64,000 nucleotides of DNA, from contig SCRD01000013.1 of assembly GCA_004298155.1 (NCBI GenBank), positions 114,096 through 178,095 of the forward strand, read 5' to 3'. The stretch is from Acidobacteriota bacterium (GTDB taxonomy: Bacteria > Acidobacteriota > Terriglobia > UBA7540). The translations under genes were made by a program, and so were the position numbers. Each line of letters starts with the position of its first letter. Position 1 is the first letter of the stretch. Positions 45,981 through 54,790 of this stretch are shown piece by piece. The notes beneath the pieces are model-generated. The model saw only the letters and a list, made by a program, of their open reading frames with translations, did no database searches and was not told the origin of the DNA.

Positions 45981-47753
45981 CTAAGAATTATATGCTTGCG
46001 AACGCACTAATCCCCTGCCTTCCTCTATTGAAATAAATTGATTGGTGTTGACGCCTGAAATCCGGTCAACATGGCCACTTGGCCAACGGACTTCGATTTC
46101 ATCGGCTTTCGTGGTCTTACCCAAACCGAAATGCTGCCGCAGGTCGCTTTGGGAAATATAACTGGATCCGCTCATAACCTCACGGATTTGGCGGCGCCTT
46201 CCTGCGGTAACTGTAATCCTTGCTCCGATCGCCGACCGATTTGAATGCGTACCAACAGCCTTTATAACGAGCCATCGATTGCCGCTCGAGTTATTGTTCT
46301 TAAGCAGGGAAGGCGGCTCGCTCATATTGAGGATCAGGACGTCCTGGTTCCCATCATTATCGAAATCGCCAAACGCGCAGCCACGACTGGAATGGGAAGC
46401 AAGCACCGGAGCTCCGCACAGACTTGAAACTTCCTCAAACTGTCCGTTCCCGAGATTCCGATAGACAACACGTTGCGTCATAAACTTGTAGTCTTTGTGG
46501 ACTTTTTCAACTTCAGGATAGACGCTCCCTGTAACGTGAAAAATGTCGAGCCAACCGTCGTTGTCGAGGTCGACAAACCCTACACCCCAGCAGACGTACT
46601 GAGTGTTTATGGCCAGACCGCTGGAATAGGTCAGATCATCAAAATATTCACCTCTGACGTTGCGATAGAGAATTGGTGTGTCACCGCTGAAGTGCGGAAG
46701 GAATAAGTCCAAATACCCGTCGGCATCGTAATCGCCAATTCCTACACCCATCCCGGACTGCTCCTGCCCATCTCCATTCACAGCGCAGCCAGCCTCCATG
46801 GCGATATCGGCAAAAGTTCCGTCCTTGTTGTTCCGAAACAGCAAGTTTGGGGAGGAGTCACATGCCACGAAAATATCAGGCCATCCATCGTTGTTGTAGT
46901 CGAGAGCAACGGCTGAGAGGCCATAACGGCCTCCCGCTTTGTCGATTCCCGACTCATGAGTAACTTCTGTAAAAGTCCCATCGCCGTTATTGCGGTAGAG
47001 CGAGCAGGTTTCTTTTGGCAAACCGATCGGGCCGCAAGCTATCGGAATGCCCTCGAATTGGCAGGCTCGGCGCTGGCCTCCAACCGGCGTGCTCTTGAGG
47101 TCGAGGTCAATGTATCGGGAAACGAACAGGTCGAGACGGCCATCCCGGTCATAGTCAACAAAGGTGCAACCCGTTGAAAAGCGTGTCCTTGACTCTTCCA
47201 GTCCAGCTTTGCGGGTGACGTCAGTAAACGTCCCGTCACCATTGTTGTGGTACAGAATATTCTTTCCGTAAAAGGTCAGAAACAGATCATCGTGCCCGTC
47301 ATTATCGTAATCACCGACACAAACACCGTAACACCAGCCAGTTTCGGTCAGTCCGCTCCGGGCTGTGACGTCTGTAAATGTCCCATTGCGGTTGTTTCGA
47401 TAAAGGCGGTTGGTGGGGGCTTGCTGTCCCGTGGGAATACCGCCCCTTAGCGTCCCGCTCGGCACAAAAACATCGAGCCACCCATCGTTATCGAAATCAT
47501 AAAACGCAATGCCGGGCCCATTCGCCTCAAAGATGTAACGCTTGACGAACTCTTCACCGTAAACGATGGGATGGATCAGGCCTGAGTGTGGAGCGACATC
47601 AGTAAACGTCACTTCCCACGGCCGCCCGGAAAATTCTGGTCGCGGCGCAGGTGGAATACCCCTTGAAGCCATTCCTTGGCCGCGAAGGTCCCGCTGTGCG
47701 CAAAGGGAAACACCCGAGGCGAGCAGAGATTTGAAGAAAAGCCTTCGATCCAT
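45981..47753 (-). CDS. CRTAC1-family protein (FG-GAP/VCBS repeats plus ASPIC/UnbV)
   Basis: 590 residues from the ATG at 47753, which starts a Tat-like leader (MDRRLFFKSLLASGVSL); a GTG at 47795 is possible. Repeated calcium-binding blades of type DYDNDGxxDLF run from about residue 75 to 430 (YDFDNDGWLDVFVP, DYDNDGHDDLFLTFY, DYDRDGRLDLFVSRY, DYDADGYLDLFLPHF), consistent with a seven-bladed propeller. The C-terminal ~90 residues form the ASPIC/UnbV domain (SAIGARITVTAGRRRQIREV, SGSSYISQSDLRQHFGLG, VRWPSGHVDRI). Such proteins are abundant in Acidobacteriota and lack a defined biochemical role. Its TPR partner ends only about 45 bases upstream on -, so they form an operon. Confidence 0.92.
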   Translation of the reverse strand: MDRRLFFKSLLASGVSLCAQRDLRGQGMASRGIPPAPRPEFSGRPWEVTFTDVAPHSGLIHPIVYGEEFVKRYIFEANGPGIAFYDFDNDGWLDVFVPSGTLRGGIPTGQQAPTNRLYRNNRNGTFTDVTARSGLTETGWCYGVCVGDYDNDGHDDLFLTFYGKNILYHNNGDGTFTDVTRKAGLEESRTRFSTGCTFVDYDRDGRLDLFVSRYIDLDLKSTPVGGQRRACQFEGIPIACGPIGLPKETCSLYRNNGDGTFTEVTHESGIDKAGGRYGLSAVALDYNNDGWPDIFVACDSSPNLLFRNNKDGTFADIAMEAGCAVNGDGQEQSGMGVGIGDYDADGYLDLFLPHFSGDTPILYRNVRGEYFDDLTYSSGLAINTQYVCWGVGFVDLDNDGWLDIFHVTGSVYPEVEKVHKDYKFMTQRVVYRNLGNGQFEEVSSLCGAPVLASHSSRGCAFGDFDNDGNQDVLILNMSEPPSLLKNNNSSGNRWLVIKAVGTHSNRSAIGARITVTAGRRRQIREVMSGSSYISQSDLRQHFGLGKTTKADEIEVRWPSGHVDRISGVNTNQFISIEEGRGLVRSQAYNS

Positions 47754-47798
47754 TCGCTGGTTTTCGGGGAGCGACAGTACAGTAAAGACGACCACAAA

Positions 47799-49031
47799 CT
47801 AGTGGTCCGTGGCTCCCTCATTTGAATTGGCTAGACCATCAGCAACACTTCCCCGGATCCTCTGTCTTGATTGCAGGAGATCGTTTTCAGCCCTTTTGTA
47901 AGCTTCAAGCTGTTGCTCAGCTTCCCGAGTTCGTCCCAAGCGGCGAAACACAACCGACAGCCTGTAGTGTGCAGTGGGATTGCCGGGAGCAGCCTCAACC
48001 GCGTGCTCCAGGGGAACAACAGCATCCGCAATGCGCCCTGTGGACACGTAAGCTTCTCCGAGGGCAATTTGCGGCGCGACTAACTTTGGGTTCAGTTCGG
48101 TTGCCCGCTTCAAACGAACGAGGGCCTCGCTCCAGTTACGGAGGCTTCCAGCAATCTGCCCAAGCTGGAATTCAGCATCGGCATTTCCGGGGTCATTTTT
48201 CAGTTCCTCTTCAAATTCCTCCTGGGCTTTGCTGAGATTTGACGGACCGCGCTGCATCAGTAATTTACCGATGGCGCAATGAACCCCCTCTGCGTGGGGA
48301 TTGATCTCAAGAGCCCTTCGAAACTCGGCTATCGCGTCATCCGTTTTCCCCTGTAACTCCAATACCTCAGCATCGATACGGTGAAACTGGTACGATCCGG
48401 GAGCGACTACCAACAGATGCTGCGACGCGCTGGCAGAAAGGTTCGAATAGAGGTGGGCACTCAAATAGAGGATTTCCGGGTCATCAGGAAATTCACGAAT
48501 CAGGGCTTCATCAAGGGTTACATCCTTCGCTGTTTCGTTGAGGTCCATATAACATCGGAGGGCATCGGTACCTATAATGCGCTTCAATTGTTTGTCTGCA
48601 ACTTTGTGGAAACCCCTTTCCAGATGAGGCAAGGCCTCGGTACAATAACCGTTTTCGGCAAGACTTGTACCAAGGAAGTACTCCGCGTTTGCCAATGCCG
48701 GTTTCAGCTTCACTGCCATACGGCACTCATTGGTAGCTTCTACGAAACGTCCTGAAAAGTAATATGCAACACAGAGATTGGAATGAACCTCCCCTACATC
48801 AGGGGCAATTAGAGCGAGTTCTTTGAGACGTTCGATAGCAGCGGCGTAGTTCCCGGCCTGCAGAGCCGCCTGAGCCTTTGCGGCGATTGTGTCTGTATCC
48901 TGGGAGCTACCAACGTTGACTCTCGCTCTCTGATCACGCGGGGCTTGTCCCCACAAGCAAAGGCTCCCAAGGCCAACTAAGAGAATGATATGTGAGCACC
49001 TTCCCAGAGGCAACCTCGACCAAATTTCCAT
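47799..49031 (-). CDS. exported TPR-repeat protein paired with CRTAC1
   Basis: 410 residues with a hydrophobic leader (CSHIILLVGLGSLCLWGQ). At least seven TPR-like units follow: IAAKAQAALQAGNYAAAIER, AEYFLGTSLAENGYCTEALP, AEFQLGQIAGSLRNWSEALV, APQIALGEAYVSTGRIADAV, PTAHYRLSVVFRRLGRTREA. It lies directly upstream of the CRTAC1 gene on -, so the two products probably work together outside the cytoplasm. The same pairing recurs on + at 60.3-63.4 kb. The biochemical role is unknown. An IS3 remnant starts within about 50 bases of its 5' end, so its promoter may have been altered. Confidence 0.87.
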   Translation of the reverse strand: MEIWSRLPLGRCSHIILLVGLGSLCLWGQAPRDQRARVNVGSSQDTDTIAAKAQAALQAGNYAAAIERLKELALIAPDVGEVHSNLCVAYYFSGRFVEATNECRMAVKLKPALANAEYFLGTSLAENGYCTEALPHLERGFHKVADKQLKRIIGTDALRCYMDLNETAKDVTLDEALIREFPDDPEILYLSAHLYSNLSASASQHLLVVAPGSYQFHRIDAEVLELQGKTDDAIAEFRRALEINPHAEGVHCAIGKLLMQRGPSNLSKAQEEFEEELKNDPGNADAEFQLGQIAGSLRNWSEALVRLKRATELNPKLVAPQIALGEAYVSTGRIADAVVPLEHAVEAAPGNPTAHYRLSVVFRRLGRTREAEQQLEAYKRAENDLLQSRQRIRGSVADGLANSNEGATDH

Positions 49032-49084
49032 GTGTCTACCCAGCCTGGTTCAATCACACTGCGCGCCCTGGTTGGCGAATTCAC

Positions 49085-49720
49085 TGGGCTTCGTCTTCCT
49101 CAACGCAGTGTGAGGACTACTCTTATTGTATTGCCCCAAGCGTCAATCTTGCCCCGAACAACTTCTCGTGGCAAGCGCCAATTCATGCTCAGGCATTCAG
49201 CCCGCAAGCCGCCATTGAAGGATTCCACATCAGCGTTGTCGGTGGGTCTTCCCGGCTGGTTGAAATCCAGGATCACGCCGTTTCGATAAGCTCATTGGTT
49301 CAGCATCTTGTGAACAAACTCAGGGCCGTGGTCTACCGGGATGGCATTAGGGGCCTGCTGTTCCATCCTGATCCTGCCCGGAATTCCAACCACCTTTTCT
49401 CCGCCGGTCCCTTGGCCCACTTCGACCGTCATCCATTCCCGCCTGTAGTTACCCACGACCGTCAGGTCCGCAATCGCCGCCCGTCGTGCACGGCATCGGA
49501 AGCAAAATCCGTCGACTCAAATTCATTAGCAGCTCTCGCTTCGATTCGTCCTACCCACTCCGCGCTGCTCGCGTGCCTTCGCGGCCGTTTCCTGCGCAGG
49601 CTCAGTCCTACCTTCCGGTACAGATGGCAGACCCTTTTGTGATTCACCTTCCACCCTTCACACCGCAGCAGGATGTATATCCGATAGTAGCCGTAGCGAA
49701 CCCGAGCCCCTAGTCGGCTG
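49085..49720 (-). pseudogene. IS3-family transposase (OrfB, DDE type) remnant
   Basis: Read on -: RYGYYRIYILLRCEGWKVNH, then the KRVCHLYRKVGLSLRRKRPRRH region of IS3 OrfB. A frameshift near 49470 moves to the next segment (NYRREWMTVEVGQG, RIRMEQQAPNAIPVDHGPEF, with the second catalytic Asp). An in-frame stop and further matches follow (QPGKPTDNADVESFNGGLRAECL, with the third acidic residue). The N-terminal part and the first Asp region are missing or altered. The element is inactive and sits between the TPR/CRTAC1 operon and the GH31 gene. Confidence 0.8.
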
Positions 49721-49780
49721 GCATGCGAAACACCGAAATTTCCGACTAACGTCGCACGGTCCGTTCCCTCGCGCGACGTT

Positions 49781-52279
49781 CTACTTTTCAACTTCCACTG
49801 TGCGGGCAACGCCCTGATCGCCGAATTTGATCAGGAGAATGTCGTTCACATCGTCGTAATACCACCCGCGTGCAGCGTCTTTTAAATCGGCGTCTGTCTC
49901 CACGCTGGCCAGCGGGTTGCCATTTAGCGTGACATTCTGTGGACGGTTTCTCAGGTGATGGACTGCAAACTGCATGGCGCGGGAAGGCGGAGTGTAGTTT
50001 CCCTGGCGGGCTGAAACTGAGAGTGTTATCGTCTTGGGGTGGTCGTTGTCCGCAAGCCGTTCCCGCAGGTAAACTCCTTTGCGGTAATTGAAGCTAAGCC
50101 CGTCATCTTCATAGTACTCGCGTGATGATTGACCATCCGGGAATACCTGGAACGTCAGCGGGTTGATGGGCGCTTCGCCGGTGTACTGCACTACCTGACG
50201 GGTTGGAATGATGGCGCCCCCGCGGACAAATATGGGAATGCTCTTGAGCGGCGCAGCGACGGTGATTTCCTTCGGCCCTGAATACTCGCGATCTGTCCAG
50301 TAATCGAACCATTCGCCCCTCGGAAGGTAGGCCTTCTGTTCCCTCTTACCCTGTTCCATCACCGGAGCGATGAGCAGATCGTCTCCGAAAAGGAATTCAC
50401 CTTCCTGCTCAACGGCCTCGCTATCGTCCGGGTAATTTAGCAGCAGGGCTCGCATTACCGGCAGCCCCGTCTGCGAAGCCTGATAGAATGTGTTGTAAAT
50501 GTATGGCAGCAGCCTGTAGCGAAGGTCGATGGAATCGCGGTTGATGGTGGTCATTCGGTTGCCGTACGACCAGGGTTCCTGGTTAGCGCTGTCAAGATCT
50601 GAATGAGTCCTGCAGTAAGGGTAAAAAACTCCTGCTTCCAGCCACCGCGCGTAAAGTTGCGGGCTGGGGCTGCCCGCAAAACCGCCGATGTCTGCGCCTG
50701 CAAAAGCCAACCCGGATAGTCCCATTGTCATCAGTTCCCGAACGCTAATGCGCAGGTGTTCCCAGGCGGCCGTGTTGTCGCCAGTCCAGACGGCAGCATA
50801 GCGCTGTCCGCCGGCGTAAGTGTCGCGCGTCAGCACAAATGGCCGCTCATCCGGGCGCAGCTTCAACACACCCGCTTCGGTGGCCTCTGACATCAGCATG
50901 CCGTAAACGTTATGGACTTTTGTATGTGGACTGTCGCGGCCATGGTCGTAGAAAACTGCATCGAGCGGCATGGTCTTTGTGGGGACATCAAAAACCGAGG
51001 GCTCATTCATGTCGTTCCAAAAGCCGGCCACGCCGTCCTCCACGAGCCCCTTGTAAAGTGTTCCCCACCAGTCGCGCACATTGGGCGAGGTGAAATCCGG
51101 AAAAGCACTTTCACCCGGCCACACTTTGCCAACAAACATCTTGCCATTGGGCATTCGGACAAAGCCGTTGCGGGCCAGGCCTTCTTTATAAACCCAATAG
51201 TTGGGGTCCACCTTGATCCCGGGATCGATAATTACCGCCAGGTGGAATCCCTGCCGGCGCAGATCGGCGATCATTCCAGCGGGATTGGGGAAGCGTTCCT
51301 TGTTCCAGGTGAAAACGCGGTAGCCGTCCATGTAGTGGATATCGAGAAAGATCACATCGCAGGGAATCTTGCGCATCCGGAAGTTATCCGCAATAAAGCG
51401 GACCTTTTTTTCCGGATAGTAGCTGTAGCGCGACTGGTTGTAACCGATCGACCACATGGGCGGCAGATGCATGCGGCCCACAAGTTCTGTGAAATCCTGT
51501 AGCACCTTGTCCGGGCCGGGGCCGTAGAAGAAGTAATAATTCAGTTCGCCGTCATCCGCGCCGAACGAGTATTCGTTGCGGGACTCGACACCCATGTCAA
51601 ACGATGAACGCCAAGTGTTATCAAAAAAGACGCCATAGGCGCGTCCCTGGCGCAGGCCGATGAAAAAAGGAACCGTCTGATAGAGCGGAGTGGTGTTCGC
51701 TCCCCAGCCGTAAGCGTCCGTGTTCCACATCACGTAAGCGTGGCCGCGCTTGTCGAGCGGGCCGGCGTTTTCACCCAGGCCGAAATAGTGCTCGTCTTCT
51801 GGCATGTGCTTCCAGCAGCGGACCTGCTTCCCGTTCCACGCCACGCCGAGATCATCTGAATCTTTAGAGATCAGCCTTCCCGCGGGGTCTTCAAAGGACA
51901 AGCGGAAAGGGGATAACTGCACACGAATTACGAGTCTCCCGGTGCGAAGCACTTCCTCGTGCGAATCGTGCCGCGCCTCTACATGAACCGCCGGCCATTG
52001 CTTTTTTACCACTGCCCAGGAATCATCCGCACCGAAACTCGACCCCTGAGCTATGCGCGTGCGAACGATGTCAGGCGCCAACACAGACACCTGTATGACG
52101 GCATGTTGGGCAAGGAAGGTGATTCGGTTTCCTTCAACCTGCGCAGCCGTCACCTTGCCGATGCTGTGCCATTCGGCTTGCGCCATTGTGTCGGTCACAG
52201 CAGCCACACCCGTGAGTAAAAGCCCCCACAGCAGGTGGCAAAGGACCTTCCTTTCAATTTCAAGCGTCCTTTCAGGCAT
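49781..52279 (-). CDS. secreted GH31 glycosidase (alpha-glucosidase/alpha-xylosidase-like)
   Basis: 832 residues. A leader (VLCHLLWGLLLTGVAAVTDTMAQ) indicates export. The N-terminal beta-sandwich contains CWKHMPEDEHYFGLGENAGP. The TIM barrel has WSIGYNQSRYSYYPE, FLDIHYMDGYRVFTWN, the nucleophile GFWNDMNEPSVF (Asp423) and the acid/base WTGDNTAAWEH (Asp501). C-terminal beta domains close with REYYEDDGLSFNYRKGVYL. GH31 enzymes remove terminal alpha-linked glucose or xylose with retention; alpha-glucosidase is the most common activity, but xylosidase cannot be excluded. It is central in the mirrored receptor locus, next to the malectin-domain protein, so it likely processes the ligand. The stop codon lies only 60 bases from the IS3 remnant. 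Confidence 0.93.
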   Translation of the reverse strand: MPERTLEIERKVLCHLLWGLLLTGVAAVTDTMAQAEWHSIGKVTAAQVEGNRITFLAQHAVIQVSVLAPDIVRTRIAQGSSFGADDSWAVVKKQWPAVHVEARHDSHEEVLRTGRLVIRVQLSPFRLSFEDPAGRLISKDSDDLGVAWNGKQVRCWKHMPEDEHYFGLGENAGPLDKRGHAYVMWNTDAYGWGANTTPLYQTVPFFIGLRQGRAYGVFFDNTWRSSFDMGVESRNEYSFGADDGELNYYFFYGPGPDKVLQDFTELVGRMHLPPMWSIGYNQSRYSYYPEKKVRFIADNFRMRKIPCDVIFLDIHYMDGYRVFTWNKERFPNPAGMIADLRRQGFHLAVIIDPGIKVDPNYWVYKEGLARNGFVRMPNGKMFVGKVWPGESAFPDFTSPNVRDWWGTLYKGLVEDGVAGFWNDMNEPSVFDVPTKTMPLDAVFYDHGRDSPHTKVHNVYGMLMSEATEAGVLKLRPDERPFVLTRDTYAGGQRYAAVWTGDNTAAWEHLRISVRELMTMGLSGLAFAGADIGGFAGSPSPQLYARWLEAGVFYPYCRTHSDLDSANQEPWSYGNRMTTINRDSIDLRYRLLPYIYNTFYQASQTGLPVMRALLLNYPDDSEAVEQEGEFLFGDDLLIAPVMEQGKREQKAYLPRGEWFDYWTDREYSGPKEITVAAPLKSIPIFVRGGAIIPTRQVVQYTGEAPINPLTFQVFPDGQSSREYYEDDGLSFNYRKGVYLRERLADNDHPKTITLSVSARQGNYTPPSRAMQFAVHHLRNRPQNVTLNGNPLASVETDADLKDAARGWYYDDVNDILLIKFGDQGVARTVEVEK

Positions 52280-52554
52280 AAATATCTATACTCACATTGA
52301 TGAATTGGATGGCGGAAGAGATTTTACAGCGTAAATATACCGCCGACGCCCGTGCATCTCAAAATATTCCTTTCTCTGTTGCTGGCTTTCAAAACAGGCT
52401 GACTTCCGTTACTCGCGATGAATGCAGAAGATTGACTCGCACTCACCCTCGCCATAAGGGTAGCCGCAGGAAAAGTCGTGGCTGTAATCTCACGGGCCTG
52501 AAAACGGGTGAAAACTCGCCTTGGATTTGGTCCAAAAAGCGAGCTGCACAGTTG
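52280..52554. other. gap between GH31 and malectin-domain genes
   Basis: About 275 bases between two genes on -. It probably holds the GH31 promoter. No strong element was recognised, and the ORF on + (52297-52650) is non-coding by content. Confidence 0.4.
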
Positions 52555-54180
52555 CTATGGTTGCTCCGCGACTTCAATCGCACTTACACAGGCATAATTT
52601 ACGACGGGAACAAATTCCAGTACAATCTGGCCTTGGGCATTGGGCGTTAGTCCCGAGAAGGTTTTGTCCAAAGCCCGATTTTCACCTCCGGCTTCCTTGA
52701 AGATGTCAAAATTGTGAAGGATTCGTTTGCGGTTAGCAAAGACGTCGAAAATCCTGGAACCTGCGCCACCGCCTCCTGGATTACCCGGCCCGAAGTAAGT
52801 CTCCGAAAATCGAAGAGTTAACTGATATTTGCCTGGAGCAACTGGCAAGGAGTAGGAAAAATTTCCAAACCGTTGGCTGGAGTATAAGGCCGAGTCGAGC
52901 GAGCCGGTACTTATTGCTTTATGGTGGGTGAGCTGCCCCCCAAGGAAATAACAGTCAGCCGACCAGATTTGGCCATCATGGTCCATGTAAGGATTGTCCC
53001 GGGCGATAATTCGAATAGGCCGAATCTTTCCAAGTGTGCTTGGCAGAATTTCCAAATCGCTCAGCATCGGTTCATCCCGAGAGGGAACAAATTTAAGGTG
53101 AAGATAACCGTCCGGTGCGGGCGAGACATCTTTAAAATCACGAACGTAGGCGATATTACCGCCACCTGCGTCAGAGATCACGTCAAGATTCTGCAATAGA
53201 TGTTTCCCGTTCAAGTCAATTGAAAAGATCCGGCTGGACTCGCCCCCGCCTCTGTAACTCTCCGGTCCAAAAGACAATTCTGCAAAACCGAGCTGCAGCT
53301 CATAATTACCTGGCTTCAATGGAATGTCATAGCTGAAGTCACCGGCACGGTAAGATTGGTAAATAGTGGGATCCAAAGTCCTGAAAATAAACCTCTCCGG
53401 CTCGCTCGCGACCACCCCGCCTGTGAAATACCGGTCTCCTTCCCAGACCTTCCCTGAATGGTCTACGTACTCATTTTTTGAGTAGCCGACAATAATCCGC
53501 ACATCGGGCTGCACTCCCATCGCGGCGGCCGGAGCCGACTTTTCGGAGGCAGACCGAGGTTCGGCGTTAAAGGTTGCAGGAGTTGGCTTTGCTAGCTTCA
53601 TCAGCATCAGTGTGCTCCCTATCAGGGTAGCAGCGCCAATGATAAAGGCGAGATACACTCCGAGCCTGAAGTTCCGTTTTCGCGGGATTGTGGCGCCCTG
53701 TGGTAACCGGTCAGGAAGTCCCTCCACCAACAGGCCAGTCAATTGTGCAAGCTGGCCTGATATGCCCACAGATGGACTGGAAGATTCTCCCCCGAGAATT
53801 CTGGAGACCCCATTGACTTCCGGACTGCGAGGTCTGCCGGGATCCCGCCTGATGAACTGCGGAACATAGTGGCCTACCGGCAGCGTAATGACTATGCGGT
53901 GCTGGGCACCCTCTGTCTCGTAATACCTCTTCAGCTTTTGCCGCAGCCGGTGAACTTCAACTCTCACTACGGAGTTCATTGACGGGTCGAAGTCGGGCCT
54001 TTTTCCCATAGCTTCAATTCCGATGTTGTACTCTTTCGAGTCGGCTGAGCATCCCTCGAAGTATTTCTTGCAGATGTAATTAAGAAGCTTTGCAAGGCTT
54101 GGAGATTTCACAAAAGCGTCCGAGGACAGGACTGCTTCCAATTCCGACATCTCCGCCTGATACTTTGGCACTTCAGACAT
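52555..54180 (-). CDS. membrane-spanning putative regulator with two malectin domains
   Basis: 541 residues. Residues 10-112 match the winged-helix-like N-terminal domain seen in CadC-like and TPR-regulator proteins (LAKLLNYICKKYFEG, KEYNIGIEAMGKRPDFDP, NSVVRVEVHRLRQKLKRYYE, ITLPVGHYVPQF). One transmembrane helix follows (about 173-196), then two tandem malectin-like domains (about 227-380 and 388-538). The repeats share DNxYxDHxGxxW-type openings (NEYVDHSGKVWEGDRYFTGG, NPYMDHDGQIWSADCYFLGG) and endings with LPVAPGKYQLTLRFSE. Malectin domains bind di- or oligosaccharides. This suggests a one-component sensor with periplasmic glycan binding and cytosolic DNA binding. The GH31 gene downstream is a plausible target. 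DNA binding is inferred, not shown. Confidence 0.8.
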   Translation of the reverse strand: MSEVPKYQAEMSELEAVLSSDAFVKSPSLAKLLNYICKKYFEGCSADSKEYNIGIEAMGKRPDFDPSMNSVVRVEVHRLRQKLKRYYETEGAQHRIVITLPVGHYVPQFIRRDPGRPRSPEVNGVSRILGGESSSPSVGISGQLAQLTGLLVEGLPDRLPQGATIPRKRNFRLGVYLAFIIGAATLIGSTLMLMKLAKPTPATFNAEPRSASEKSAPAAAMGVQPDVRIIVGYSKNEYVDHSGKVWEGDRYFTGGVVASEPERFIFRTLDPTIYQSYRAGDFSYDIPLKPGNYELQLGFAELSFGPESYRGGGESSRIFSIDLNGKHLLQNLDVISDAGGGNIAYVRDFKDVSPAPDGYLHLKFVPSRDEPMLSDLEILPSTLGKIRPIRIIARDNPYMDHDGQIWSADCYFLGGQLTHHKAISTGSLDSALYSSQRFGNFSYSLPVAPGKYQLTLRFSETYFGPGNPGGGGAGSRIFDVFANRKRILHNFDIFKEAGGENRALDKTFSGLTPNAQGQIVLEFVPVVNYACVSAIEVAEQP

Positions 54181-54790
54181 GATATTTGGCCGCGATTCTA
54201 GGTCAGGATTATCAAAAAGTCAATGACTACACGTAACAATTTCCTCGTGGGCGCTTTGGCAGTCGCGTTTTTGAGTTAACTGTTTGAATAAGCCACTGAA
54301 AATAGGTCGTTTGGATCAATGTAACGGTTAGCTAACGCATTTAGCCTTGTTCAAAAAACCAAGCCGAATAATCTACTTCGTGTTGGCTTGTAGTCTGTTC
54401 CGATTACCGGTCCGGTGCTGCAGATTGGAATGTAACAGACGCTCTGAGTGTTGGTTGTCGCTGTTTATGCTTTTGTCGGCAACCTGAAGGTTCTATCGGG
54501 TCGGTCTATCCCAGCAAAACTTCAAGAATCGTGGAGAGGAAAGCATAAGCTTCGCAGAGCAAGCGAATTGAGCGTGGTGCGCTCAAGAGCGCTAATCTGC
54601 CTCGAGGAGTTAGATGCCATCCAAACTCGGAACAAAGCTCGGTCAACTGTTTAACGGCATGAGGACCACGGCGAGGGGTTTTATCCGTCCAGACTTCAAC
54701 GTCCGGTTCGTGCCTCCTCGAGTGGTTGCAATATTTCTTGGCGTGGGGAGCTTAGCCTTGCCTAAATCCTAGCAATTAGGAGACGAGCCA
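54181..54790. other. divergent regulatory region before the right TonB receptor
   Basis: About 600 bases between the malectin-domain gene (-) and the TonB receptor (+). It is AT-rich in 54200-54420 and includes the palindrome gttagctaac (54327-54336), a possible regulator site. The short ORF at 54448-54654 has no recognisable features. Confidence 0.5.

Noticed and set aside
48992..49642. 216-residue ORF on +
   Set aside because: It is the complement of the IS3 OrfB remnant and of the TPR gene start.
54327..54336. gttagctaac palindrome as a LacI-type operator
   Set aside because: It is too short and lacks the usual LacI-family core; kept only as a note in the region entry.
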